Positions 1 to 10,094 of a stretch of DNA of 59,178 bases are shown here, in pieces. How positions within the stretch are numbered: position 1 is the first letter of the stretch; the number at the start of each line of letters is the position of its first letter. The notes under the pieces were generated by a model. It worked only from the letters and a program-made list of their open reading frames with translations. It did not search any database and had not been told where the DNA came from. This DNA is from JBBRXJ01 sp038248505 (lineage in GTDB: Bacteria > Bacteroidota > Bacteroidia > Bacteroidales > JBBRXJ01). The position numbers and the translations under genes were made by a program. The stretch spans positions 1 through 59,178 of the forward strand of contig JBBRXJ010000006.1 of NCBI GenBank assembly GCA_038248505.1, written 5' to 3'.

Positions 1-453
1 AGCGCCCGGAAATAAGGGCTTTTCAATACTAGGGCTTCTTCGCCGCTGCGAATGCCTCAGCCACCTGCGTTAGTATTTTAGTATGAAATTTGTCTTTGGT
101 GTATCATTCTGCAGAATCAAAAATTCATTTATTCAATTACATTCATTTGCTAAATTTTTTAGAAAATCCTGACAAAGATTGGCAGAAAACTCAGGCAAAT
201 CAACTTCAATATAGTATGTTTTAGGGGAGCTTACATTGAAAAAGTGCAAAATTAAAGATCGTAACTGATTGACTATTTGCTATATTCTATCTTTTAAAAA
301 ACAATTATTGACTTTTATCGGACGTTAATGATTTTTTAAACACAAATTATATACTAATTAGCAGTGATATAACAATTGCAAAACTTTATTATAGACGTAT
401 TTATATACCGTAATAACAATCATATTATTTTTGAATTAAAACCTTTGTAAAAC
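1..453. other. Intergenic region without a recognisable gene
   Basis: No open frame with a convincing protein was found. The first 70 bases are GC-richer than what follows and contain GGTGGCTGAG on the minus strand, a word that also occurs in the repeat near 41424-41490. Bases 77-126 are one copy of a dispersed repeat also found near 57206. The remainder is AT-rich and shows nothing I can name. Confidence 0.5.
77..126. repeat. Dispersed repeat, copy 1 (partner at 57206-57257)
   Basis: About 50 bases containing TTTAGTATGAAATTTG, then GTATCATT and GCAGA, match 57206-57257 with only a few substitutions. Both copies are intergenic and in the same orientation. The family is not identified; it could be a fragment of a small mobile or REP-like element. 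Confidence 0.6.
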
Positions 454-486
454 AAAAAAGGCTGCCAAAATCTGGCAGCCTTTTAA
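454..486 (-). terminator. Rho-independent terminator of the T9SS hydrolase gene
   Basis: GGCTGCC (460-466) and GGCAGCC (474-480) form a perfect 7-bp stem with a 7-base loop, flanked by A and T runs on either side. It lies 18 bases after the stop codon of the minus-strand gene at 504-2330. Confidence 0.85.
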
Positions 487-503
487 ATTCTTATATTAAT
501 ATT

Positions 504-2330
504 TTACTTCGTAATTACTATTTTGCTTGTAATAGTATTGCCTTTAGAAACAATTTGCAAAATATACATTCCTGCATTTAAACTACTAACGTCGAGTTTA
601 TACATGCTTTCGCTACCGGCAACAGAAACTGCTGTTTTGCCTGCTAAATCAAGTAAGTTAATGCTTGATGCAGTAATACCTTTCATATCAACTACCAACA
701 GATCGCTAACTGGATTAGGATATATTAATACAGATGCATCTTTAGACAATAAAGCATCTGATTCATCTGATACGGCATAATCACCAGGATCAGCCCATAC
801 ACCAGTTTTCCATGTTATATTAAATAAATCAGATGGTGATGAAATATTACCTTGATAGGAATAACATACCTCAGCTGTTGAAACTCCTTTATAAAATTTC
901 TCAATCTCAAGATTACTACCATTCACTTTTACTGCACCAGACATAATATAATAATTTGCCGGATTTGAACTGTCTGTTGCTCCAAAAACAAATGGTGCAG
1001 CATCAACTTGCTTATCTGTAATATCTGAATAAGTAAATGTACTGTTTGTAATATTTTTATATAATATGAATTGAGCTTGCTCACTTGCACGATAAATACT
1101 ACTACCATAATAAATTGCTAAACCCCAATCATATGTAGCACTTCCATAAATTGGTCTTTTACATGGTGATGCTTTATAAACACTTCCATTAATTTCCATT
1201 GCACCCCAAGCTGCAACATAGCTAATTGGAAGGCCAACAGGTGTTGTAGTGGCAGCTAAATCTATTATAGAAGTAATTGTAGCCAAAGTTTTTGGAACCC
1301 AAGCATGATTTACAGCCAAAGCAACATCATTAAATCTAACAATCATGGGGGTTTTAGCATCTTCTTCTTTATGTATCGTTACCCAATAATCTGCCAATTC
1401 TTGATCAAAAAACCAAAAAGCATTTTTAATATCTTTGCCGGCAGTAACATAATTTGCATATGATAATACTGTTATTGCATTTAAATTAGCAGTACTTAAT
1501 GTATCAGGAATTTCAATTAAATAACCGCTATTCTCTGTATTCGAATTTAAAACTATCTCACCCGTAGTTGCGTATGTACCTGCTGGAATCATTTTTTGAG
1601 AAGCCTTTTTGATCCATCTAGCTAAATATTGTGATTCAAATGGATACCATCCTAAATGGCCAGCTCCTGGCTGAATAATCATATTTGCATGCATGCCCGC
1701 ATTTCTCATAGTTAACATGCGTGTTTTTGTTGCTGACCATGGGAAATCAGAAACATGAGAAACAGTAAACTCAGCTGCACCTCTACTTGAAACAAGCGGA
1801 ACTAAACCTCCTATTTTATTATACGTGTCATAAAAGGATGCATCATTACTATTTGTAATAGCATTTTCCATAATTACACCAAAGAAACGACTTGGTTTAT
1901 ATGCTGCTAAACGAATAGCTACAAGTCCCTCAGTAGAGTGACCATGCGTACATATGGGAGCAAATTCGACTTCAGGATAACCTGATTGAACAGCTAAAGC
2001 ATGCAACCCATTTTGTAATTCAGTCCAACCCGCAGCGGTTAATTCATAGGAAGCACCACCATAATTTTTATAACTTGCTTCATATGAAGCAACTAATGCT
2101 AATTGTTCTTCTTCACAAATCCTCCTAATTGCTGTATCGCCAAAAATGCCTGCAATATAATTTGGTTTAGATGTTAAAATAATACCTCTAATTTTTTTCA
2201 CATATGGTGTCCACATAAAATATTTCTTCCCATCAACGCTTGTTACTTGATAGGTCCAGTCATGCGCACTTATTTTAGCAGTACTCAAAAACATGACACT
2301 CAATAAAAACAAAGTAGCTAACTTCTTCAT
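504..2330 (-). CDS. Secreted alpha/beta-hydrolase-like protein with T9SS type A sorting domain
   Basis: 608 residues. An N-terminal signal peptide (residues 1-22) is followed by an alpha/beta-hydrolase-like region: residues about 125-140 hold a nucleophile-elbow-like GHSTEG with Ser132, and a later GAGHLGW could supply the catalytic His. The middle (about 250-530) is not recognised. The last 75 residues are a Por-secretion (T9SS) C-terminal sorting domain, with the family-typical NPVSD start, LDLAGK and LNAGMYIL motifs. The protein should therefore be exported through the type IX system and left on the surface or released. ATG start at 2330. It is a single-gene unit with its own promoter (-7 at 2433-2440), a structured leader (2364-2427) and a terminator. 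The substrate is unknown; a carboxyl esterase or depolymerase is possible. Confidence 0.75.
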   Translation of the reverse strand: MKKLATLFLLSVMFLSTAKISAHDWTYQVTSVDGKKYFMWTPYVKKIRGIILTSKPNYIAGIFGDTAIRRICEEEQLALVASYEASYKNYGGASYELTAAGWTELQNGLHALAVQSGYPEVEFAPICTHGHSTEGLVAIRLAAYKPSRFFGVIMENAITNSNDASFYDTYNKIGGLVPLVSSRGAAEFTVSHVSDFPWSATKTRMLTMRNAGMHANMIIQPGAGHLGWYPFESQYLARWIKKASQKMIPAGTYATTGEIVLNSNTENSGYLIEIPDTLSTANLNAITVLSYANYVTAGKDIKNAFWFFDQELADYWVTIHKEEDAKTPMIVRFNDVALAVNHAWVPKTLATITSIIDLAATTTPVGLPISYVAAWGAMEINGSVYKASPCKRPIYGSATYDWGLAIYYGSSIYRASEQAQFILYKNITNSTFTYSDITDKQVDAAPFVFGATDSSNPANYYIMSGAVKVNGSNLEIEKFYKGVSTAEVCYSYQGNISSPSDLFNITWKTGVWADPGDYAVSDESDALLSKDASVLIYPNPVSDLLVVDMKGITASSINLLDLAGKTAVSVAGSESMYKLDVSSLNAGMYILQIVSKGNTITSKIVITK

Positions 2331-2363
2331 AATAAATAATTTTAAGGTTAATTTTTTATAAAA

Positions 2364-2427
2364 AGACAGGGGCCTAAACTATTAAACTTTATTAATGTAT
2401 ATGAGAAACATTAATAAACCCCTGTCT
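2364..2427 (-). promoter_or_regulatory. Long imperfect stem-loop in the 5' leader of the T9SS hydrolase gene
   Basis: Two nested perfect stems are visible: AGACAGGGG (2364-2372) pairs with CCCCTGTCT (2419-2427), and TTTATTAATGT (2388-2398) pairs with ACATTAATAAA (2408-2418). A 15-base insertion on one side is the only interruption. In the minus-strand transcript the outer stem starts at the predicted first base (promoter -7 at 2433-2440), and the structure is followed by a U run. It could be a 5' stabilising hairpin or an attenuator. No known riboswitch class is recognised. Confidence 0.6.
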
Positions 2428-2432
2428 CAATT

Positions 2433-2440
2433 CAAATATA
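2433..2440 (-). promoter_or_regulatory. Promoter -7 element of the T9SS hydrolase gene
   Basis: The minus strand reads TATATTTG, an exact match to the Bacteroidota -7 consensus TAnnTTTG. No clear TTG lies 19-21 bases upstream, so the -33 part is weak. Transcription would start at about 2427. Confidence 0.5.
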
Positions 2441-2681
2441 AGCATAAACCAAGGCAATTCGAAAATTCATTATATTTCATTTATTGAACTAATTTAATAT
2501 AAATATTTAAATCTTGTACAAAATAAACACTATTGATATACTGACAGTTACGACCAACATTCGTTTTTGTCCACCTCAGCTGCTTTTCATTTATTGTTTC
2601 TAAGTTCAGAATTTGTATTTTAGTAGCTTAAATTGAGCACTGTTGATAATGTCTGTTTAAGCTATTCAAAAATTGAAACCC

Positions 2682-3938
2682 ATGAAAGATAATCCTTACC
2701 TAAACCGATGCATTGAGAAGATTGTACAGAAAATTAATGCTGGGGAACCAAATACATGGAGCGACAAAGTTTTTAAAGACTTAAGCGATGCCATTCAAGA
2801 ATCGGCCGGAGTAGTAATTTCAGTTCTTACTCTTAAAAGACTCTTAGGTCGTATAGTTACTAAAGGCGGATATACTCCTCAGGAAGCTACCAAAGATGCT
2901 TTGGCAAAATATTTAGGTTTTCTAGATTGGAATGCTTTTATTGATACAGTGCCTATTGCCGAATCAAACAAAGAAGATAGTGATGACGAAAAAACAAATT
3001 TCATAAAAAGGGGGTGGAAACTAGTTGCGGGAGTTTTTCTCATCATGCTATTAATCTATTTCATCTATCCGCTTATCTCTCATAAACTTAAATCGAATGC
3101 CGCCATCTCTTTTACGGGTGAATTATTAAGTGGTCTAGCTCCACATACTGCCACTTTTATTTACGATGTATCAAACTATCCTGATAGTGTTTTTCTCGAT
3201 TTTGATGATAATCAAATAATATACATGCCACGTGAAAAGAATTTCTTTCGCCATGGATATCTCATCCCTCACTATTTTAATGTGCGCATGATTTCTGGTA
3301 AAAATGAATTGGGCAACGTGCGGGTAATGGTAAAATCGCCTGCTTGGGAAGCACGTTTAGGCTATGCCAATTTTGAACCAACTGTTATGCTCGTTCCCCT
3401 TTACGATACTAATTTTTTGTACGCTTCACCTGCAATGATGGTTGAGAAAGGCCTTGACAAAACAAAAGGGTATTACGTGAGCGACTATCGTTTTTACGAC
3501 GACTTTAACACCCAAGGCGACAATTTTGATTTTTCGTTTAAAGCTATTAATAGTAAAGCTATGGGGGGCTTGTACTGTCAAGATCTATCAATAATGATAC
3601 AATGCGAAAACAGCAATATTATTTTTAATTTAGTACGACCATCGTGCTCTGTAGCAACCATGGTAACTATTAGCGATGTAAGTATTAACGGACAATATAA
3701 CGACATCTCTAGCTTGAGTACCGACCCTGAAAAGTGGGAGACTATTAGACTCGTTGTTAAAAATTACAATGCCCAATTTTATGTAAATGACAAAAATGTT
3801 TTTGAAGTTTCTTACAAAAAAGAACTTGGCGCTATTAAAGGTTTTACTTTTGCTACCATGGGCTCAGGCGCTTTTGATGATATTGTATTAAAGAACGGCG
3901 CGGGTGAAATTAAATATGAAAATAACTTTGGCAAATAA
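2682..3938 (+). CDS. Membrane-anchored protein with cytoplasmic helical domain and extracytoplasmic lectin-like domain
   Basis: 418 residues from the ATG at 2682; a TTG nine bases upstream in frame is less likely. Residues 1-90 are a soluble helical region of a type seen at the N terminus of Bacteroidota membrane proteins, with a conserved-looking LKRLLGR stretch and an ALAKYLGF...W segment. One transmembrane helix lies at about 112-132. After it comes a short beta-rich PKD-like stretch (about 145-230) and a C-terminal region (about 270-415) that looks like a concanavalin/LamG-type sandwich. I infer a sensor or signal-transducing protein that binds a surface ligand, but the function is unknown. 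It is monocistronic; the genes on either side run the other way. Confidence 0.65.
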   Translation: MKDNPYLNRCIEKIVQKINAGEPNTWSDKVFKDLSDAIQESAGVVISVLTLKRLLGRIVTKGGYTPQEATKDALAKYLGFLDWNAFIDTVPIAESNKEDSDDEKTNFIKRGWKLVAGVFLIMLLIYFIYPLISHKLKSNAAISFTGELLSGLAPHTATFIYDVSNYPDSVFLDFDDNQIIYMPREKNFFRHGYLIPHYFNVRMISGKNELGNVRVMVKSPAWEARLGYANFEPTVMLVPLYDTNFLYASPAMMVEKGLDKTKGYYVSDYRFYDDFNTQGDNFDFSFKAINSKAMGGLYCQDLSIMIQCENSNIIFNLVRPSCSVATMVTISDVSINGQYNDISSLSTDPEKWETIRLVVKNYNAQFYVNDKNVFEVSYKKELGAIKGFTFATMGSGAFDDIVLKNGAGEIKYENNFGK

Positions 3939-4105
3939 TACCCTTGTTAAATATGTTTAGGATAATTACATGAAATGATAATTTGACTATTACATATTTA
4001 CAAACGGCATATAATAAAAAAAAGAACGACTCGAAATGAGAACTCTAAAATAAAATGCCATAAATTAAAAAATTGTTTAGCTTAAATAAATTATATAATT
4101 ATTTT

Positions 4106-6585
4106 CTATTCATAAATAAACCAAGCCGTTATTCTACAATCAGTATCTGACTTAAGCTGTATCAAATGTGCATTGTAGCCTTTTAGAAACATGTGAATAA
4201 TGGTTTCTCCCGATTTAATGCTGAGTGATTTATACAAGACTGGTTTATCATAATAATGTGCTATATAAACATACAAATCTATTTTCGCATCTTTATCAGC
4301 GGTCAATTTTAATGTCTTCCTATCATATCCCGTCATCAAATACATATCTGATATTTCATCTTTTTTAACAATAGCATTTTTCCATGGACCTCCTTCCCCA
4401 ACTGGTTTGCCAAACTTCCAGATATCGTCAATACCACCCATCCATAAAGCAATATCATAAGTATTGTCTTTAATTATATGCTCTGAAGATTTTGCATCAG
4501 CCTTAACCCCGCTCATAAGCAATAGACCATTCCATGTGTTATAATCTAAAATTTGTCGGTTATGAGTTGCAACAGGACGCATCATTTTATATAATGGCTC
4601 CTCACCTACTTTATATAAGGGCACTTCATAAAAACTACCATGAATATTGGCGAGTAAACGTTCTGATTCAACTTCGCGAACTGAACGCATCGTTTTTGGA
4701 GAATAATGACCTTTGCCTTTAGGTAAGCGAAGTCGGTATTCTTTGCCTTGCAGCACCACTGAGGCTTCATCCTCATACCAAATTTGCTCATTAACTAAAG
4801 CCTTACGTGCAGAGTGATCGCGAATACCTTTGCTAAAAGCAAAATTAAATTTATGTAACTCATACACTGATTTTTCTTTAAAAATATCATCTTCAATTTC
4901 ACCTGAAAAAATAGTTAAGTTAAAATTTAACTCATTGCTAAAAAGTTTTTTTTTCAAATCGTACCCGTAAAATCATAATTTGCTAAGCCTTCAAATAAGC
5001 TACTGCCTTCGAATGGTTGGCGCAAATCGTTGTCGGAATAATGCAAAGCGGCAGTTAATTGTGTTGTTGAATTACAAATCAATCGTAACCATTGTGCGCT
5101 AAGGGTTGAATCAAAAATAACATACTGATAGGAAGCCGCTGCAAGATCAATGGTTTTATAGCTTGTCCATTGATTGGTTCCATCTTTATCTAATTGTATT
5201 TGAATTTTACACGATTTATTCTCATTACTTATAAGATGCATTACTTTATTGTCAAATCCATTCATTAAATAAGGTAGAGAGGGCTGATTTGCCTGAACAA
5301 ATTCATTAAGCCAAATTGCACCATAAGCACTTGCTGGTCCCCATGAGGATAAGTCTTCATAGGAACCAAACCACAAATTTGATTGCGGTTGACCTGCTAA
5401 AGGATTCCCCTGAACACTTGTTTCGTCTGTTGCAAGAACTAAGTTCCCATTCCAATATAAAAAGTCGGGAACATACCGTAAATGTGAGCCTATAGGTCGA
5501 ATGCCAGCCGAGTTTTTAGCAGAGAAATCGGGTGGAAAATCGAAAAACATTCCATGCATATCCATCATAAATTTACCATCATTAATCTCTCTAATACGCG
5601 GCCATTCAGTAAACCAACCGTGTGATGAATCATTATTGTAAGTAGCTTTGGGCAATAAGAAGGTCTTCCATTCACCATTATCCAATACTTTCAAACGAAG
5701 TGATCGCTTATCCCAACCTATAGTCCACAAAGAAGATGTGTCTGATGGTAAGGCATTAATTCCATATTTACTTGTAATATCGGTAAACTGGCAACGTTCA
5801 ATAATCTTAAATTTCGTTCCATCATATTCAGCAAGAATACCATTTTTATCAGGTCCATTCAAACCGTTTGGATCAACTTGCCATTGATCGGCTGGCTCAA
5901 AGCTACCATGATTTTCGCCATTATTAGCAAGCACCAATCGCTGTTGTGAAGTATAAGCACCTTTTCCGTGCCAACCTGGTAAAGAATTTTTGAATAATAA
6001 AGTAGGTTTTAAGGTATAAACATTCACCTCATATAACATTCCATCCATATCATAATAATAAACCATATTTGTTGGATCTTTAAGATGGCAGCCACAGCAG
6101 TCATGCGACCTGGCATTTCTTTAATATCAATTACTCGTATATTGCCAATACTATCAATCACATAAGGACCAATAAAAAGTTGATTTGATTCCCTATGAAT
6201 CATTCTAGCTGCTGGAGTTCCACCCACACTCGCTTGAAACAATTCCATCATCATATTAGAATCTATGATGTACAATTTATGCTCGCTTCCTTTCGGTTCA
6301 TGTGCAGCATAATTTATCATATATAATTTACCACCCCAAAAAACTAAAGCACCAATACCACATTCGCGCTGACCCTCTGCACTGTTCTTATAACTTTGAA
6401 TACCATTTGCTCTACCATGTGTGTAAGTAGTTAAATGCGGGTAAATTCCGCTCACACTAAAATCTCCCTCTATATTTAAAATTTCTCCATTTGATTCAAC
6501 ATAATCAGCAGTACTGATTTTACTATCATTATTTTTTATACATGAAAAATAAAGTTCCTAAAACTAGATGTGCAATGTGTTTCAT
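4106..6585 (-). pseudogene. Frameshifted lipoprotein gene with an internally duplicated domain
   Basis: Three adjacent frames together spell one protein of about 820 residues. From the ATG at 6585 a lipoprotein signal leads to a lipobox LFSC, but only if one T is removed from the run at 6545-6549. The frame is open to about 6090, where a one-base gain restores HLKDPTNMVYYYD. It then runs to a TGA at 4954-4956; a further indel between 4957 and 4972 (TTTT/GGG tracts) restores YDLKKKLFSNE and the last 280 residues. The second and third segments are tandem copies of one domain, with paired motifs such as MHGMFFDFP/IHGSFYEVP, FLYWNG/YNTWNG and YLMNGFDNK/YLMTGYDRK. No family is recognised. Three indels suggest decay, though short homopolymers are also sites of sequencing error. 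Confidence 0.7.
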
Positions 6586-6711
6586 AATTTTAATATGAAT
6601 TAATTATTTAAATATTTAAAATTATCAAAATTAAGTTAAATTAAATTTCACCACAATAAACTGAGGCTATAAAAGTGTTGATTAGGAGGGCAACAAATTT
6701 TCATATATACC

Positions 6712-7368
6712 CTATTCAAGGGTCTGATTCAAAAATGTATTCAGAGGCTGCAACTCTTTAAAGACTTTCACTATTGAATCGGAAAATAAATCAGATGCAA
6801 GCTGTTTTTCATCTATAGCCTGACTAGCAATAAAGTGTTTATTTCGAATGATTTCAGGAGCATCGGATGGAAATCCTTTGGGTGATTTTTTAAGCACTTC
6901 TATAGGCTCTAATCCTCCAAATGTTTTTTTAAAAGAGGCTTTCTTTAATATCGTTTCTAACTCATCATTTAGGTGAATAATTTCGTTTCTAATTTTAGCA
7001 AGATTTTCTGGTAATGGCATATATATACCTCCACCTACAAAAGAATTGCCTGGCTCGACATGAAAATAGTAACTAGCAAAATGACTATTTCTTCCACCTT
7101 TGGTAATAGCAGCACCCATGTTTATTTTATAGGGATCGCCTGATTTTGAAAAACGGGTGTCTCTATAAATTCTAAAAACACAATCTTTAGGAGCTAAATA
7201 TTTAAGTTCTGGTTCAAATTTTGCAAGGCCACTAATGACTATCGCCACAAAATTTTCAAACTCAGATTTCGCAAATAAATAACGATCTTTATTAGCATTA
7301 AACCAATCACGATTATTGTTTCTTTTAAGATCCTTAAGAAAGGATAATACCTGTGAACTTAATTTCAT
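6712..7368 (-). CDS. DUF2461 family protein
   Basis: 218 residues, the usual length for the family. The N-terminal half has DUF2461 (TIGR02453) hallmarks: LKRNNNRDWFNANKDRY at about 14-30, FRIYRDTRFSKSGDPYK at about 66-82, GAAI, and FHVEPGNSFVGGG. The biochemical function of the family is not established. ATG start at 7368. It is a single gene; the pigment operon ends about 260 bases away on the same strand, with repeat-bearing intergenic DNA in between. Confidence 0.9.
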   Translation of the reverse strand: MKLSSQVLSFLKDLKRNNNRDWFNANKDRYLFAKSEFENFVAIVISGLAKFEPELKYLAPKDCVFRIYRDTRFSKSGDPYKINMGAAITKGGRNSHFASYYFHVEPGNSFVGGGIYMPLPENLAKIRNEIIHLNDELETILKKASFKKTFGGLEPIEVLKKSPKGFPSDAPEIIRNKHFIASQAIDEKQLASDLFSDSIVKVFKELQPLNTFLNQTLE

Positions 7369-7453
7369 AAAACTATCTTAATTGTCTATTAAAAAAATAA
7401 TTAAATCTTCATAACTAAACACCAAATACAAATATCCTCGTTTAATACTGAAA

Positions 7454-7497
7454 TAGGCGGCTGATGTGCCACATTGAGTTTATCGAAATACTCTCGA
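7454..7497. repeat. Dispersed repeat, copy A (partner at 41424-41467)
   Basis: 44 bases match 41424-41467 at 38 positions, including an uninterrupted 22-base core around CACATTGAGTTTATCGAAAT. Both copies are intergenic. Similar short motifs recur in Bacteroidota intergenic DNA, but the family name is not known to me. Confidence 0.65.
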
Positions 7498-7624
7498 AGC
7501 CCCGGTATTGTAAAGCCTATATTTACTGGTGCTACAAGACGCTACGATTTTACTCAGCGTAAGTTCTCAGTGTCCTGCTTACATCGTTAAATAAGAGATT
7601 TTTTCATTAAAAATCAGTTAATAT

Positions 7625-8782
7625 CTAAGTGGTGATGTCGGTATCCCTTGTTTCATTCACCACTGGCATCGCATATAACCGAATAAATAATTCACGCATA
7701 TCAGAAGTATCGCATTTAATTGCGCTGAGTTTTTTTTCCATATAAGAAACAAACTTTGTTTTCTGATCGTTAGAATATTTTTTTTCTGAAAAAGAACTCG
7801 TTGCATTCATCATATCATAAGCGATATAATTTATTGGCCATAATTTATAATCGGCATGAATTTGTCTATCAATTTCGGTAACAATAACTTCAGCATAATT
7901 AGTAGCAAAATCCGATTCCTCTTTGTGCGATTCAATAAAGCTATTTAAGGATGTTCCAAAAGCCATGTGAATATGTCCTTTATAACCAGTAATACCAGTT
8001 AATATACTATTTATATCTTCACCAGCTTGTTTAACATATACATCTTTTTTTGATAACACCAGCTCCCTCACCTTAAAATTATCACAAGGCTCATATTCAT
8101 ATGACACTGTTACCGGAACAATATTTAAATTTTTAAGAGTATCTATTACATTAGTACTTCCTGCTGAAAACATTTTAATCAAACCAGTTTGTGTTAAATC
8201 ATTTCCATCTTTTGTACGTCCATCACGTTGTGCAATCCATACCGATTCATTTAAACCTTTAATTACATGATTTATGTATGCCGAATGTAGTATTGCATTT
8301 AGATATATTTCCCTTCTTGAGCCACCACGATAAAACGTAAACATTTTATTTAACTTACCTAAGTCAATAATAATTTGGTCAGACATTAAATTACTTCCAA
8401 AAGTTATCTGGGTCGTTTTATAGTTATTCTCAACTAAAATAATTTGCATCATAGCAGAGTCCATAACAATATCGCGATGATTGGCAATAAATAAATAAGC
8501 TTTGTTTTTATCAAGATTTTCAAGACCACTAAAGCTTAAGCCATCTGATGTTAGCTCTACTACCTTCCTTACGGCATGATGTGAAAAAAAAGATTGAAAT
8601 TGATCAACGGTATTAATATTGTTAAATTTCTGAACTAATGAATCAAAAGACTCATTCGGATATAAATAATTAAATACACCTTTACAATATTGATGGGAAA
8701 GAACTCTGGCAATAGCTCCACATACCTCACTATCATTGTAAGGTCGCATTAAATCGAACTGCTGTGCAAAATCCATAAGCAT
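7625..8782 (-). CDS. PlsC-like 1-acyl-glycerol-3-phosphate acyltransferase family protein
   Basis: 385 residues. The acyltransferase signature is at 101-110 (NHRDIVMDSA): His102 with Asp108, one residue more than the classical H-X4-D spacing, a variant I associate with a Bacteroidota PlsC subgroup. FGSNLM, KMFTFYRGGSRRE and VWIAQRDGRTKDGND are further conserved blocks. No membrane helix is obvious. This is the last gene of the long operon, starting one base after the stop of the ligase gene. Two in-frame ATGs (8782, 8776) are both possible starts. I infer that it adds an acyl chain to a glycerol or similar headgroup during assembly of a pigment lipid; substrate unproven. Confidence 0.75.
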   Translation of the reverse strand: MLMDFAQQFDLMRPYNDSEVCGAIARVLSHQYCKGVFNYLYPNESFDSLVQKFNNINTVDQFQSFFSHHAVRKVVELTSDGLSFSGLENLDKNKAYLFIANHRDIVMDSAMMQIILVENNYKTTQITFGSNLMSDQIIIDLGKLNKMFTFYRGGSRREIYLNAILHSAYINHVIKGLNESVWIAQRDGRTKDGNDLTQTGLIKMFSAGSTNVIDTLKNLNIVPVTVSYEYEPCDNFKVRELVLSKKDVYVKQAGEDINSILTGITGYKGHIHMAFGTSLNSFIESHKEESDFATNYAEVIVTEIDRQIHADYKLWPINYIAYDMMNATSSFSEKKYSNDQKTKFVSYMEKKLSAIKCDTSDMRELFIRLYAMPVVNETRDTDITT

Positions 8783-8783
8783 A

Positions 8784-10094
8784 TTAATTTGTAATATTTC
8801 GTCTATCTATAAAAGTGATCGGTTTTCGACTCATTTCCAGAAATTGTAATTTGACGACATCTTCAGGATTCTGCATCAGAACAGAAGGTGCCACACGTAG
8901 CTTTGCACGAAAATGATCTTTTATTGCTTTTTCAAATGTTTCTGTCTTTTCAATACATCCAATGCGAACCAAAATATCATCGGTATCAATACTATTTGTT
9001 GAAACCTCAATGATATAATTCTTCACACCAGGAATGTCATTAAGAATATCGTATAACGCATTCGGAAACAATGTTGTTCCCTTGTATTTTATCATCTGAT
9101 TTTTTCTGCCAATAATTGGTCCAACTCTTAAGGAATTACGACCACATTTACACTTTTCAGTATAATGATAGCATAAATCGCCAGTCTTAAATCGAACTAA
9201 AGGCATCGCCTCCACATCCAAACTCGTAATGGTTATCTCTCCCAACTCTCCTTCTTTCACTGGTTTATTATTTTCATCTAAAAATTCGGCAATAAGAATT
9301 TCTGGATGTAAATGCCCACCTTTACCTTCAGTACATTCAGTAAAAGAAGCCGCCATTTCTGTTGAGGCATAAGTAGAAAACAAATTAATATTCCATTTTG
9401 ATTTTATTTGTTGACCCAATTTATTTAATTCAAGTTTACTATTACGAATAGGCTCTCCTATGCAAATAGCCGATTTAATAGAGCTAGCATTATAATCAAT
9501 ATGATTCGCTTCAGCATATTCAATAAGTTTAAGAATGAAGGATGGTATCGTAATAATAACACTTGGCTCAATTCTCAGTATTGTATCAAATTGCAATTCG
9601 GGATTTCCTGGCCCTACACGAACTATACCTGCACCTAATTTACGCAAACCTTCAAAATAAGCTAAACCTGCCATAAAACGACGATCCATAGTAACCATCA
9701 TATGATAAATATCTTTTGAACTGCCTCCAGCAGCAACAAATGAGAGATATTCATTTAATGCTAATCTTTCTAAATCGTTATCGGTTATTGCAAATAATAC
9801 TGGATCACCTGAAGTGCCTGAAGTTGTTATAAAATCTAATATTTTAGATTTTATAACGCATAAAAAATCATTTGTCCGTGCTTGTAGGTCTTCTTTGGTA
9901 GTGACTGGAATTCTTCTAAGATCATCTATAGTTTTTATATCGCTTAAAATAATTCCATTTTGTTCAAATAAATCTTTATAAAATTGAGAATGATTTTGAA
10001 CATACAATAATGTTTGCATAAGTTTATTCTCCTGAAAGATTTTTATCTCCTCAGGTGATTTTAAGCCTACTTCCATAATTGATCCTGTCATCAT
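8784..10094 (-). CDS. PaaK-like adenylate-forming acyl ligase
   Basis: 436 residues, close to phenylacetate-CoA ligase length. The ATP-binding P-loop TSGTSGDP is at about 92-99, the adenylate-binding block FSTYASTEMA at about 240, and a FKTGDL segment follows with Cys residues (EKCKCG) as in PaaK and coenzyme F390 synthetase. The C-terminal subdomain carries GRKNQMIKYKG. Expected chemistry is ATP-dependent activation of a carboxylic acid to an acyl-AMP and thioester. In APE systems a ligase loads the aryl starter onto CoA or ACP, so 4-coumarate made by the lyase at 33514-35058 is the natural candidate. The position near the operon end also allows a role in tailoring. The ATG at 10094 directly follows the stop of the upstream gene. 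Confidence 0.8.
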   Translation of the reverse strand: MMTGSIMEVGLKSPEEIKIFQENKLMQTLLYVQNHSQFYKDLFEQNGIILSDIKTIDDLRRIPVTTKEDLQARTNDFLCVIKSKILDFITTSGTSGDPVLFAITDNDLERLALNEYLSFVAAGGSSKDIYHMMVTMDRRFMAGLAYFEGLRKLGAGIVRVGPGNPELQFDTILRIEPSVIITIPSFILKLIEYAEANHIDYNASSIKSAICIGEPIRNSKLELNKLGQQIKSKWNINLFSTYASTEMAASFTECTEGKGGHLHPEILIAEFLDENNKPVKEGELGEITITSLDVEAMPLVRFKTGDLCYHYTEKCKCGRNSLRVGPIIGRKNQMIKYKGTTLFPNALYDILNDIPGVKNYIIEVSTNSIDTDDILVRIGCIEKTETFEKAIKDHFRAKLRVAPSVLMQNPEDVVKLQFLEMSRKPITFIDRRNITN

